Position numbers and translations under genes: made by a program. 64,000 bases of DNA from Taudactylus pleione (taxonomy: Eukaryota; Chordata; Amphibia; Anura; Myobatrachidae): positions 1,617,501-1,681,500 of the forward strand of contig JAUIMM010000570.1 in the NCBI GenBank assembly GCA_031769625.1. The letters run 5' to 3'. Positions 10,565 to 21,916 of the stretch are shown here, piece after piece. Below the pieces are notes generated by a model. It was not told the DNA's origin. It saw only the letters and a list, made by a program, of their open reading frames with translations, and did no database searches. Every line of letters begins with the position of its first letter. Positions within the stretch are counted from its first letter, which is position 1.

Positions 10565-11844
10565 GCAACTTTGAGGGCCACATAGCAAGATCTTAAAAGA
10601 GTCCCCCCCTAGAGGTAAAAAAACCCCCATACATTTGCCCCCACATAGAGCTCATTCAGGTTAAGCCACACAGTTGTACCCCTTATACACATTATGCCAT
10701 GCAGTAGCAGTGCCTCTTATACATTATGCTACACAGTTATGCCCCTTACACTGCACAGTAATGCCCACATTATATCACACAATAATGCTATTTACAGATT
10801 ATGCCACCTAGTAATAGTGCCCCATATGACACATTATTCCACACAATAGTAGTGCGCCTTAAACAGTATGCCACACAGTAATGCCCCTTATAACATTATG
10901 CCACACAGTACTGCCCCTTACACATAATGCCCCCCCTAACAACGGGATGCAGTTATGAAACCTACAGCCATCATCCCGGCTGACGAAATTCCATGCCACT
11001 ACCCAACCAGAAGACCGGCGCCGGAATACCGACAGTAGTGGGGATGCTCGTGCCAGAATCCCAACAGCTGGGATGCAGATCGTAAGTACTGTATAGCGAG
11101 GCTGGTTAGGTCTTAGCCACAGGAGGGAGGGTTATAATTAGGTGGCAAGGGTGTGAGGAGTTAGGGTTAGGCTAGGGGAGAGGGAAGTTAGGGTTAGTTA
11201 CCCCCGGGGGAGGGTTAGGCACCACTGGGGGGTTTAGGGTTAGGCACTAAGGGGGGAGGGTTAGATTTAGGCAACATGGGGGGAGGGTTAGGTTTAGGCA
11301 CTAACAGGGAGGGTTAGGGTGCTGGGTGGGGAGGGTTAGTTTTAGGATGCAGGAAAAGAGCGTTAGGGGGAGAAGGGGGAGGGTTACCATCCCTTGTCGG
11401 GTTACTGAGGATCGGGATGCTGCTGTCAGTATATTGACTGCCATTCCCTAGCAACTCACCTCCCCATGTCTCTCCAGCAGCCTCTCGTCTCCCCCTGTGT
11501 GCCATCAGCAGCCAGCAGTTGTGGATTTGGTGCCAGACATGGACAGACAGTGTTAGCGCAATTCGAATCCGGCGCCGGTCATGAGCCTAACAGAGCTCAC
11601 AGACCAGCTCTGATTGTCTCGCGACCGGCGGTACTGTCACTCCATGTCTGCCTGCCAGTGTTCCAGCTGTAATCAGCTGGCGGGCCAGCAACAAATCAAC
11701 ACTGCTGACATCCGGGCCCCCCTTGGCGCCCCTGACTGGACCAGGCCACCTTGTGTGTGTGACTGGGTGCAGGTGGAGCGCTGGGCCACAGAGGCAGCTC
11801 GGGCACCATAGCAGCTGCACCCCTTACTGTAGTTACGCCACTGT
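10565..11844. mobile_element. Candidate insertion flanked by TTTGCATG
   Basis: The same 8 bp, TTTGCATG, lies at 10557-10564 and 11845-11852, and the right end reads GTAGTTACGCCACTG, a common hAT-MITE style terminus. The left end (CAACTTTGAG) does not mirror it, so the boundary may be eroded or coincidental. The segment contains a GCCACACAGTAATGCCCC-type minisatellite (about 10680-10935). Confidence 0.35.
10937..11455. repeat. Dispersed GGGTTAGG-rich element, copy 2
   Basis: It has the same layout as 8098-8320: GAATCCCAACAGCTGGGATGC on the left, GGTTAGGCACCACTGGGGGG and variants in the middle, and GGATCGGGATGCTGCTGTC on the right. It is non-coding. Confidence 0.5.
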
Positions 11845-11980
11845 TTGCATGAATGTTACATGTTACGTTTCAGGATCAATGGAATGGGGTTATAGGCGAG
11901 GACAATGTAAACAAATAAAAGCTGCAGGTGTACTTCAGGGTCGGGTCTTCAACGCGGGCAACGACGGGTAACCCAGCTAG

Positions 11981-12390
11981 TATAAAACACACAATGATTT
12001 AAACACAGGCCTTGCCCATAATATTTCTCATTCTCGCTTGGTATATTCAATCAGTGCAGGTAATATAGAGATGAGGTATCAATCACCATTGGTATGCTAG
12101 GTGACAAACAATCACTCTCTATGCTTCCAGTAGAATAATCACTTAGACCATCGATTGCAGAGACTCCCAGTTCTATTCCGTCAGTCTCAATGCAGCCGAC
12201 ATAATGAATCCTGTGATGGAAATACAATGGCTTCACCAGCAAAACAAGTATAGTCATGGGATTCCTTACCCCAAAGATAGTGGAGATGGTAGTTCTCTGT
12301 TCTGTTATATATCTGGCCCTTCAGGGCCTGCTGGGAAGCTCTTCAGGCAGCGTGCAGAGGCCAGTATTACATATGACGTTAGCAGCAGTG
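11981..12390. other. Unassigned
   Basis: I see no gene, repeat array or recognisable element end here. Confidence 0.3.
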
Positions 12391-12575
12391 CTCCGTGAAG
12401 CTCCATGCCGGGATGCTGAATTGGGCAAATACCAGATATGACATTTGCTTCTTGGGAAACTCGTCATGCTGGCCAGGAAACGCATTGAAGCTATGGAGTA
12501 CTTGCACCTGTCACCTATACTGTGGAAGTTCCGGTATTTGCCCGACTCAGCTTTGCGGCGTGGAGCTTCATGGAG
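12391..12575. mobile_element. Small foldback/MITE with ~47-bp inverted repeats
   Basis: CTCCGTGAAGCTCCATGCCG at 12391 is answered by an inverted copy ending at 12575, and similarity extends about 47 bp inward including GGGCAAATACCRG. No TSD was identified, so the superfamily is unknown. Confidence 0.6.
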
Positions 12576-12683
12576 CATATTTATATTTAGAATCTTAAAA
12601 CAAAGAATGAGATTTAAAGTTGTAATGTTGCAAATGTTAACAGAAAATTAAATGTAGCCTTCCCACCATAATGGTAGATCAAT

Positions 12684-13234
12684 GGGCCTGATTCAAACCC
12701 GGTCACGAGCGCTGAGCACTTGCAACCGGGTCGATGGTGGCCCAGAGCACATGCGCACGACGGAGCCGGCTCCGTCGTGCGCATGCGCGAGACCCGGATA
12801 GCGACGGGCAATCCGACGCTCCGGGTCTCGCACCAAAGGGGGCGTGCTGTCGATGTTGAGTGACAGCACGCCCCCTTTGGTGGGCGGGATGGGGGGGTGG
12901 CTGCCCAGACGGAGGCGTTCCCATGGGAACGCCTACCGTTTGGGGGCGGCCCCACTGACATCACAAGTGATGTCAGTGTGAGAGCTTTCGGCTCTGTTTG
13001 AGCCGAAAGCTCTCTAGGGCTTGTGGCCACGAGACCCTACCACAAGGGTCTCGTCACAAGCCCGATGGTCGCGATGGTCTTGACCATCGCGACCATCATC
13101 CTGGCCGCTCGCATTAGCTGTGGGTGGCAACCCACAGCAATGTGAGTGGCCAGGAGGTCACTCCATAATAAAAAAAAAGACGCCCTGATTCAGAGCGAGC
13201 GCTCTGTCAGAGCGTCCGGCTCTGAATCAGGGCC
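12684..13234. mobile_element. Hairpin-chain MITE, copy H3
   Basis: The ends are GGGCCTGATTCA and TGAATCAGGGCC, with a 3-bp direct repeat AAT on both sides (12681-12683, 13235-13237). The chain of stems has the same order as H1: ACCCGGT, CGTCGTGCGCATGC, GGGGGCGTGCTGTC, CAGACGGAGGCGTTCCC, ACTGACATCAC, AGAGCTTTCGGCTC (12981-13013), CACGAGACCC, GATGGTCGCGATGGTC, TGTGGGTGG, and the terminal CAGAGCGAGCGCTCTG hairpin. It is non-coding. Confidence 0.85.
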
Positions 13235-14039
13235 AATATTCCATAGTATAAGCATCACTGTAGGTAAAATTGACCAGGGAGGTCGGTCTGGGTATTATAT
13301 TATCACAAAAAGGAGAAATACGCCTCTGTTGCAGAAAATAATAAATCTTAAAAAATAAAAGTGCATGGATTGTGTTACCCTCTGAGGAGCAGGAGAAGCA
13401 GCCACCCTGCAGGGGAACCAGATGAGGAGAGGTTACAGTTGGGGATTATCCCTTCAGATGACTGATGTGTGGCTCAGGAAATAATTGCCCTGACTGGTCC
13501 AGATGAAAGCACTCTAATGACACACTTCCTTCCTTGGCTTTGTTGTCTCTGTGACGAGATAACATCTGATAACATTTGAACTGCTGCTCAGGATGATTTA
13601 GGAGAATAGTCAGACAGCCATAATCTAACTCCAGTCCCTGCTAATTAGTGATCAATGTATTATAATAATGAGAATGATATTTTTTTTAAAGCTCATATTA
13701 TTTGTCATGAGATATTGTGAATTTATAGTATTTTTTTTGTATAGTGCATTCTAGTTACCCACAAGAAAAAAACATAAAAAACTATAGTTTGTGTGTCCTT
13801 ACTGTGCACGTTGACCTGACCATAGGATAAAATGTTTGATTAGCCTGATGGCAAATGGGTGCTTTGGTGCTTCCACATACAGTATGGAACTAGCCATTCT
13901 GCCCATAGCTGGCAGTGTAACCATAACATGTCCTATTAATGCTATTTGGGTTTGTAGAGTAACAATGCATAGGCACTTAAGTCACACATAAGACATTAGC
14001 CTCAAATGGGCAATGCTAGCTGGATGTTCTTACATTGTT
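13235..14039. other. Unassigned AT-rich stretch
   Basis: No gene, array or element end was recognised. It is ordinary AT-rich intergenic-looking sequence. Confidence 0.3.
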
Positions 14040-14520
14040 TGAGAAATAATCCACAAACTTTTGATTTTTAGAGAGTATTCCATGGTCATTAGTTTGGAAA
14101 TTTACAAGAGGCATGATAAAGTTTGTGGTTACCACCAATCCATGGACATATGCACATGCGAGACCATTGTTATGTTTCCTAGGAGTGGTTTTCCATCAAC
14201 AATGATCCCAAAAGCAGAGCGAATCTTTCTTCCAGATATCATAACTCTCGGTTATTGGCTTAAATCCTGCAGGTCTCATCTGCTTGGTCTAATGTTTGTG
14301 GTAGCATCACCGCAAGGTAAACATTGAACGAGAGTGGCAGGCATGGAACTTGAAAAATAAAACCAAGGAGGAAACCACTTCTCTACAAGAAAGACCTTTG
14401 CTGCAATCGTAGGCTTCATAAAAATATGTGAATAATCTATAAGGTTGCTGAAGGAATGTTCTCTGGATTGATGATACGAAAGTGGAACATACTGTAGATA
14501 TAAAGAGCATACCATACAAA
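14040..14520 (+). pseudogene. Tc1/mariner transposase relic
   Basis: Short frames on the plus strand resemble parts of Tc1-type transposases in order. TLNESGRHG and KPRRKPLLYKKDL occur near 14318-14400, and VLWIDDTKVE near 14455-14485, the last resembling the block with the second catalytic Asp. Stops and frame changes separate them, so nothing intact is encoded. The identification depends on these weak matches. A better Tc1 copy of apparently different subfamily is at 36488-37550. Confidence 0.55.
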
Positions 14521-14566
14521 TGTTATTGCGTAATTGCGAACGAGGCAAACACAAGGTAAGGAGAGG

Positions 14567-15330
14567 CAGGGCCGGTGATACCATTAGGCAGCTTTAGGCA
14601 ACTGCCTAGGGGCGCCAGCCACTGGAGGGTGCTGTCCTCAAAAAAGAAGAAGTATGTGTCATTCAGTTCCGGCTGGGTCTACTGATGACCAAGGCTAATG
14701 CAGGTGTGTGTGTATGTGCAGACAGCCTTAATGTGGTGGTGGTGGTTTTATTGAGAGCTGGCAGGGTGAGGTGTTTTTGTGTGTGGGGGTTAAAGGGTGC
14801 TTACATATAATGGGACACATATGTGTGGCATAAATATATATTGGGGCATGGATGGGTGGCATAATGTATTGGGGGCACTGCTGTATGGCATATAAAGAAT
14901 TTGGGGCACATGTGTGGCATATGAATTAGGGGCATTGTATAGTATGATTCATGGCTATGTGGCATTCATGGCTATGTGGCATACAATACATTTGGTACAC
15001 AGCTGTGTGGCATATGTATTGGAGGCATTGATGTATATCATAATTATGAATTGGGGATACAGTTGTGTTGTATATAATGAATTTGTGGCACAGTAGTATG
15101 GCATATTATGTATTGGGGCAGTGTTATGAGGCACAGCATGTTTGTGGGGCTTTGCTGTGTGGCATATTATTTGGGGCATTTCTATATAGTATATTATGAA
15201 TTTGGTGTGTGGCATATTATAAATTGGCATCACTAATGTGTTACATAAAATGGCATAGTATTGGAGGGAGCCGGGGCGGTGGATGAGATGTTGCCTAGGG
15301 CACCCAGACACCTTGCACCAGCCCACCCTG
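14567..15330. mobile_element. hAT-type element with perfect 8-bp TSD
   Basis: The 764-bp element begins CAGGGCCGGTGATACC and ends CACCAGCCCACCCTG. AGGAGAGG is duplicated exactly on both sides (14559-14566, 15331-15338). The interior from about 14790 to 15260 is a degenerate tandem of GTGTGGCATATTATGAATTGGGG-like units, which gives spurious short frames on both strands. It has no transposase of its own. Confidence 0.85.
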
Positions 15331-15338
15331 AGGAGAGG

Positions 15339-16235
15339 CATATAAGCCACAGTGACAGTTGTTTCTAGTTCAACCTATCCAGTTCTGATTGGCTGATTGA
15401 GGATCCACCTCTTCAGATGATACTCTAGGTGCTGCTAAATTGCTTGTGTCTAAAATATAAAAATGTGGGTGTATTTTGGTATGGATTTTTTGCATTTTAC
15501 TGAACATTATATATGTTAAGTTTAGAGTTTGTTTTCTTTTCGTTTTTTTAGTAAACTTAACCTAATAGTGAATGTTTTTTTCACTACCAAAACAAATGTT
15601 AAAAACCGTTCTGGTGCTTATGCCTTGGTTGGGTTTAAGTATATGTTGGTGTAATGACTGCCGTTAACCAGGTACACTAGTACATATACAGTATGACTTC
15701 TGCACAGCTGGATGCAGACAGCCTGTTTCTGCTGTGTCCATTCTCCTCAGTGCAGGAGAATGGTTCAACAAGAAAAGTTAGGTGGTTTTCCAGTGGATGG
15801 GGTACATCAGCACTTTTGTGTAGGAACAAAAATTCACCTCATACATTTGCCAAGTCACCCAAGTAAGTGACACCGCTGATAAGCACAGTCATTTTTATAG
15901 AGTTGACGCACTGTAATTAAAAAAAAAATACTGCTAAAATGTTAAAATATCTAGTGATCTAAGCCATAAAGCCTTTAGCACTCGCTAAAGGGGTTATGAG
16001 CTCCATTCTGTATTTAGCAAAAAGCTTACAGCTGTTTGTGACTGTACTGTTTGTGTTATCTATAGATGGGGTTAGCGGTATGGTACCACTGCTGCTGGGT
16101 GAAAGTGTTATGTGCATGCACAAACCGTTGCGCATGTGTTCTGGAAGCAGGTATGGTGTGTTTCCTCATTTCTAAAATGGGCAGGGCATGGCACCCTGGT
16201 AAAACAACCTAGTGGGACCATTACAAACACCTTTA
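15339..16235. other. Unassigned
   Basis: No gene was recognised. The sequence is AT-rich, with a short hairpin-like stretch near 15960-16010 (GCCTTTAGCACTCGCTAAAGG). Confidence 0.3.
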
Positions 16236-17591
16236 CCCCCTCCCCACTGCCACCACCAACAGTACAACCCCAACAACAACATCACCACCACTGCCACCAC
16301 CATCAGCAGCACCTCCTCTTCCACCACCCCCAACTTCACCTCCCCCCCTACCACTATCACCATCTCAACCACCTACAGCACAGCCCAACTACCACCATCA
16401 CCAACAACATCACCACCACCACTGCCGCCACCACCACCACCAACATCAACTCCTCCACCACTCCCAACTTCAACTCCGCCACCTACAGTACACCACCACT
16501 ACTACCAACATGACCACCTCAGCCAACATTAACAGCACTGCCCCTTCCACTGCCCCCAACTTCACCTCCTCCCCCCACCACTGCCACCACCTCCATCACT
16601 TACAGTACACCACCACTACCACCAACATCATCTCCACCATTATAACCACCTCCACCACCATCACCAACATCAAAAGCACCTTCTCGTTCACAACCCCCAA
16701 CTTTACCTCCACCTCCCACCACCACTACTACCACTAACATCACCACCATCGCTGCCATCACCACCGACATTAAAATCCCATTCTCCTCCACCACCCCCAA
16801 CTTCACCTGCACCACCCCACCACTGCAACCACCTCCACCACCTACTGTACTACCAACATCACCACCAGCACTGCCACCACGTCCAACAAAAACATCAACA
16901 GTACCTCTTCTTCCACCACCTTCAACTTCACCTTCACCATTTCTACCACCTGCAGTCAGGGGCGGATTGGCCCTTAAACTCCCTGGGAAGTTCCTCCCCA
17001 CCTCCACCACCTATTGTACACCGCCATTACTACAGCATCGCCACCACCACTGCTACCACATCCACCATAAACATCAACAGCACCTCCTCTTCCATCGCCT
17101 TCAACTTCACCTCTACCACTGCTGCAACCTACAGTACTTCACCACTAAAACAAACATCACCACCTTTACCAACATCAACAGCACCACCTTTTCCACTGTC
17201 CCCAACTCACCTCCTCCCCCGACCACTGCCATCACTCCTCCACTTACAGTACACCACCACTACCACCAACATCACCACCACCGCAATAACCACCTCCACC
17301 ACCATCACCATCACCAACATCAAAAGCACTTTCTCCTTCACCACCACCAATTTTACCTCCACCCCCTACCACAAGTAACATCACCATCACCGCTGCCACC
17401 ACCACCAATATCAAAATCACATTCGCCTCCACCACCCCCAACTTCACCACCACCACTGCTACCACCTCCACCACCTACTGTACACCAGTACTACCAACGT
17501 CACCACCACCACTGTCGCCACATCCACCAAAAACATCAACAGTACCTCCTCTTCCACTGCCTTTAACTTCACCATTGCTACCACCTACAGT
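16236..17591. repeat. CCA/CAC-rich degenerate satellite
   Basis: The array is dominated by CCACCA, CATCACCACC and AACTTCACCTCC motifs in longer units. The right part is a ~635-bp duplicate of the preceding part (for example AACATCAACAGTACCTC at about 16891 and 17533). Open frames such as 16112-16513 and 16967-17566 encode only His/Thr/Pro/Ser runs and are not genes. The array resumes briefly at 19969-20030 beyond the inserted element. Confidence 0.9.
16957..16995. repeat. Orphan left end of the hAT-type element
   Basis: CAGGGGCGGATTGGCC and about 20 further bases match the left end of the element at 17592, then revert to CCA repeat. It lies 635 bp upstream of the real left end, so it was most likely copied by tandem duplication of the array after the insertion. 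Confidence 0.7.
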
Positions 17592-17754
17592 CAGGGGCGG
17601 ATTGGCCGTTAAAGTCACTGGGAAGTTTCCTAGGGTGCCGACCAAATGTGGGGCCGAATGCCATCATGTGGCTCTGCCCCCAATAGTGTGTCACACTTCA
17701 TTATTTCTACAGCCACTGGCAGTCCGCAGGTGCCTTTCAGCGGCCCGTAGCTCT

Positions 17755-18210
17755 GCTCTCTCTCCCCTCAAGACCCCTCCCGCATCCGTGGCACTTCCCG
17801 GCCACCCCTTCCCCCACACAGGTTCTCCTCTTCAGCTCACTCTTCCCTCACTGATCCAACCCCTTCCCCATCCGCGGCACCTCCCAACCCACCCCTCCCC
17901 CACACAGGTTCTTCTCTTCAGCTCTCTCTCCCCTCATAGATTCAACCCCTCCCCCATCTGTGGCAATGCTCGACCCCCCCTTTCACCACACAGGTTCTTC
18001 TCTTCAGCTCTCTCCCCTCACAGATCCAAACCCCCATCTGAGACACCCCCCAACTCCCTTCCCCCACACAGGGCCTCCTCTTCAGCTCTCTCTCCCTTCA
18101 CAGCTCTGCTCTCTCTCCTCTAACAGATCCAAACTCATCCCCCCTCCCCCACACAGGTTTCTCTCTTCAGCTTTCTCCCCTCACAGATCCAAACTCCCCA
18201 TCTGCGACAA
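17755..18210. repeat. C-rich tandem array, about 70-80-bp unit
   Basis: CACACAGGTTCTTCTCTTCAG followed by CTCTCTCTCCCCTCACAGATCC recurs about six times. The frame 17575-18123 runs through it and is a repeat artefact. Confidence 0.75.
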
Positions 18211-18479
18211 TCATGTTTTTGAAAAATGACAGGAGCTGATTGGTTGGAGCATCATTTAAGATTAGTAACGAGTGATAACAAGAATTTCACTCATTGATAA
18301 ATGAGACCCTTGATATTAGAAATGAAGAGTATGTACTGGAGATTATGTAATCGTCATGTTGACATTTAGGACATCAACACCATAATGTCGACATTTAGGA
18401 TGTCAACATGTTCATAATGTCAACATTCACAATGTCAATATTGACATATTGTTGTCATTGTCATTGTTGTCAACACATG

Positions 18480-19005
18480 CATTTATGGTAAGGATTAGGC
18501 TGAGGTTAGGGTTAGGCTGCCATTAGGGTAAGACTGTAGTTTATGGTAGGCTTACCCTGCAGGAAGGGTTATCCTGTAGTTAGAGTGGGGTTAGAATTAG
18601 GCAGAGGTTAGGTTTAGGCTGCAGTTAGGGCTAGACTGTAGCTAGGTTAGGAGTAGGCTGCGGTTAGGGTTAGGCTGCAGTTAGGGCTAGTCTGTAGTTA
18701 GGGTAGGATTAGGCTGCGGTTAGGGTTAGGCTGCAGTTAGGGCTAGTCTGTAGTTAGGGTAGGGTTAGGATTAGGTTGCAGTTAAGGTTAGGCTGTAGTT
18801 AGGGTAGGGTTAGGATTAGGCAATGGTAAGGCTAAGTCTGTAGTGAGGAGGCTGTATTTAGAGTAGGGTAGGATTAGGCTGAGGTTAAGGTTAGGCTACT
18901 GTTAGTGTTGACTGCAGTTAATGTTAGGCTTCATTTAGGTTTACGGTGCAATTAGAGTGAGCGTTAGGATGCATTTTATGTGAAGGTTAGGGATATTGTT
19001 AGGAT
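18480..19005. repeat. Telomere-like GGTTAG-rich array
   Basis: AGGCTGCGGTTAGGGTTAGGC and relatives recur about every 30-40 bases. It is similar in style to the array at 46369-47700 but without the 258-bp higher-order repeat. Confidence 0.75.
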
Positions 19006-19144
19006 AAAATTGCATTGCCGATATTTTGACTGTCAACATCCAAAAGCATTAAGAGGTGCAGCACTGCAGATATAGGTGTATCTCTAGATGCATTGGGGGC
19101 CCCTGTATTTGAGTTCAGACTGGCATTTGTTTTAGCATGTGCAG

Positions 19145-19745
19145 GCATGTGGGCTGGTCAGAGTGGCATGTAGGGTGGTCAGAGTAGCATGTGGGCTGGT
19201 CAGAGTGGCATGTGGGGTGGTCAGAGTGGCATCTGGAGTGGTCAGAGTGGTGTAGTATGTGGAAGCAGGTGGGCTGGTCAGAGTAGCATGTGGGGTGGTC
19301 AGAGTGGCATGTGGGGTGGTCAGAGTGGTGTGGTCAGAGTGGCATGTGGGGTGGTCAGAGTGGTGTGGTGTGGTCAGAGTGGCATGTGGGGTGGTCAGTG
19401 GTATAGCGTGGTATGTGGAAGCAGGTGGGATGGTCAGAGTGGCATGTGGGGTGGTCAGAGTGGTGTGGTATGTGGAAGCAGGTGGGCTTATCAGAGTGGC
19501 ATGTGGGGTGGTCAGAGTGGTGTGGCATGGTATGTGGAAGCAGGTGGGATGGTCAGAGTGGCACGTGGAGTGGTCAGAGTGGTGTAGTATGTGGAAACAG
19601 GTGGGCTGGTCAGAGTAGCATGTGGGGTGGTCAGAGTGGCATGTGGGGTGGTCAGAGTGGCGTGGTCAGAGTGGCATGTGGGGTAGTCAGAGTGGCATGT
19701 GGGGTGGTCAGAGTGGCATGTGGGGTGGTATGTGGAAGCAGGTGA
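19145..19745. repeat. 21-bp minisatellite
   Basis: The unit is GTGGGGTGGTCAGAGTGGCAT, with occasional GTATGTGGAAGCAGGTGGG variants. Three overlapping frames stay open because the unit length is divisible by three; they are not taken as genes. Confidence 0.9.
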
Positions 19746-19976
19746 GATGGCCAGAGGGCTAAGTGTGTTATTTGGAAGCAAATGGGGTGGTTTGAGTTAC
19801 ATCTGGAGACACAGGAGGAGTTACTATGTGCTCTGCCACTCTCTGTTTAAGGTTTGTGGATAGGGACACTTTGGGGTTGGCTCCGATTACAGTTGATTTG
19901 GTGCCACTCACGTGAGGCCACTTCCACACATTTTTCCAAGGCCACTTTTAGTTCCCAATCCGCCACTGCCTACAGT

Positions 19977-21193
19977 ACACCACTACCATCAACATCACCA
20001 CCACGACGATACTCATAACAACAGTTTCTTTACTCAACTCTTAAATTAGCCTGTCTAAGATGGCTGGCATGATTTAGGAGACACCCAAAGTGTGCGTCTC
20101 TTCAGCTCTTCATGGTAAATAGGCATTGGCATGGTAAAGGTGTGAGGGAGTACAGGTAATTAGTGCCAAGGGGGAGATACAAATAATTAATTTAGATCTC
20201 TACTAAATACATGAACGTCAATATTTACTTTCAAATTGCCAAATTATTAATTGTGAAGTTACAAGTAAGCATGGTCATTTTCTCTTCCATGGAACTAAAA
20301 TCAGAAAATGTAAACAATTATTTTAAAACTTCTTCACTGAGGCATCTGTTCATAGTGCCTACTTTATGGTTGCCCCCAACTTGCACCATAATGGCCCCAG
20401 CTATACAATGCCGGCATTATGAAGTAAGAGGTTGGGCCACATTGACGGATTTAACGCGAATTGTGTCATCGGCAACCTCAGGAAGTGGGCGGCCTCTGGC
20501 AGACTTGCACACTCTTCTGGGTGCCTGGGAGTACCTTTGTTTAAGGCTTATATGACTTTGGGGAAAGTGGACATGTTTGGTAATTCTCTACTAAAACAAA
20601 TTAACCATTTAAATATTGGTGTAAAATTCTAACATTGCAATTATTTGGAAAGAATCATAGAAAGTGCTTTTTCCCCACCAATTTTTGCTATTTTTTTTTA
20701 TTCTAATATGCTGCCAAAATAATGTCCTAAATAAAACCAAACAAAAACAATACATAAGGTAATTGGAAAGACATAAAAAATAGAGACATTATTGCTGAGA
20801 CAGCTGCATTTCTAAAACATGAAAATTGGTCTGGTCACCAAAGGGCAAAACCCCCCTGGTCATAAAGTAGCTGAAGTCAGGGACTAAGAATGTACAATGG
20901 ACATAGAAAGAAACAGGCAACATTTAAAGAACAACTTTGTTCCTCTAGAAGTCATCACAAAATGTATTTAGTTTCAATGATGAATTTGATATGAATGAAA
21001 AACTGAGGGACCTATTTATTAAGGGCTGCTTCAAACTCCTGTTGGTTTGAGTTTGTTATCGTTGCTATTCACAGCAATAACAGATGAATTAATGGGGCAC
21101 TTACCATTCACTTTATGCCAGCACAGAGCATCCAGTAAGATGCTGTCTTAGTGATGACTCTTTCCCATGAACAGATCCGTCACTACTTGCTTA
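19977..21193. other. Unassigned
   Basis: After a short residue of CCA repeat there is no recognisable element or gene. The small frames at 20211-20632 show no family resemblance I can identify. Confidence 0.3.
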
Positions 21194-21201
21194 TAGGCAT
21201 G

Positions 21202-21669
21202 CATGGCCGGATTAAGGCTTGTGGGGACCCCGGGGCAACTAAGTTGTGGGGGCTCCCTCCAAGCCACACGGCACCTGTGCCTAGCCTATCCCCCCCCCTG
21301 CAGCCACAAGGCGCCTGTGACTGTCCGGTCCCGCACCCCCCTCCAGCCCCATATGGAGTCTCTCTTACCTTATGTGTCCTCGCCGGCAGAGCTGCTTCTG
21401 GGTTCCCTCGTCAGAGTCACGGACATGTGTCACATGACGTTGATGAGGGAACTCGGGAGCCCCTCGTCCGTGCTGCACGCAGCAGCACTAACAGTGTTGC
21501 TGCGTGCAATAGAACAGATGCGGCTTCTGAGCACGGCAACCATCCGGTAACAGGTGCCGCTGGACACCTGTTCTCGGCAGGGTCACATCGACCATGTGTG
21601 TGGGCCCCTCTATGTGTGCGGGCCCAGGGACGACCACCCCTGTCGCCCCCCACCCTTAAGCCGGGACTG
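21202..21669. mobile_element. hAT-type MITE (imperfect TSD)
   Basis: It starts CATGGCCGGATTAAGG and ends CTTAAGCCGGGACTG, giving inverted ends. The flanking 8-mers TAGGCATG and TAGACACG agree at 6 of 8, consistent with an older insertion. It is GC-rich and non-coding. Confidence 0.6.
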
Positions 21670-21916
21670 TAGACACGGCCAAGGAGGCGGTTGTACTACG
21701 CATAAACATAATATTGATGGTTGGGGACAGTTTAGAAGATCTCTTTATGACAATACTGTAGCTTACAGACTACAGCAGCTATCGCCATCTTATGCCAATA
21801 TTAATCCGCGCAATGACGTATTTATAATGGTAGCAGGGTGAGCGGTACACACGGGCCCCTGGGTCCAGCAGGGCCCACACCGCACACCCATATATAATTA
21901 TACACATGACAAATAC

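Larger units (their letters stand above)
10215..11980 (+). mobile_element. Probable non-autonomous Helitron with an insertion
   Basis: The 5' end begins TC directly after A (A|TCTATATAATACGTG), followed by GTCTGTCTGTTTGTCC, a style of start common in animal Helitrons. The 3' end is GGGTAACCCAGCTAG followed by T, matching the CTRR-3' rule and insertion between A and T. There is no TSD, as expected for Helitrons. If the inner segment 10565-11844 is a later insertion, the original element was about 0.5 kb. No Rep/helicase coding was found. The call rests on termini alone. Confidence 0.5.
17592..19968. mobile_element. 2.4-kb hAT-type element made largely of tandem arrays
   Basis: The terminal inverted repeats are CAGGGGCGGATTGGCC (left) and the complement of CCCAATCCGCCACTG (right). 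CCTACAGT is duplicated exactly (17584-17591, 19969-19976), so this was a single hAT-type insertion into the CCA array. No transposase is encoded. The interior holds an about 80-bp C-rich array (17755-18210), a GTCGACATTTAGGATG palindromic stretch (18355-18475), a telomere-like array (18480-19005) and a 21-bp array (19145-19745). Confidence 0.85.

Noticed and set aside
14061..14327. An 88-codon open frame as a host exon
   Set aside because: Other frames of the same stretch resemble a decayed Tc1 transposase, and this frame has no recognisable similarity.
16112..17566. His/Thr/Pro-rich frames of 100-200 codons
   Set aside because: They are translations of CCA/CAC-rich satellite in several frames.
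19189..19745. WSEWHVGW-type frames
   Set aside because: They are products of a 21-bp minisatellite, open in three frames.
20211..20632. Possible small host gene
   Set aside because: Two overlapping frames, no domain or motif, no splice or start context that would support it.
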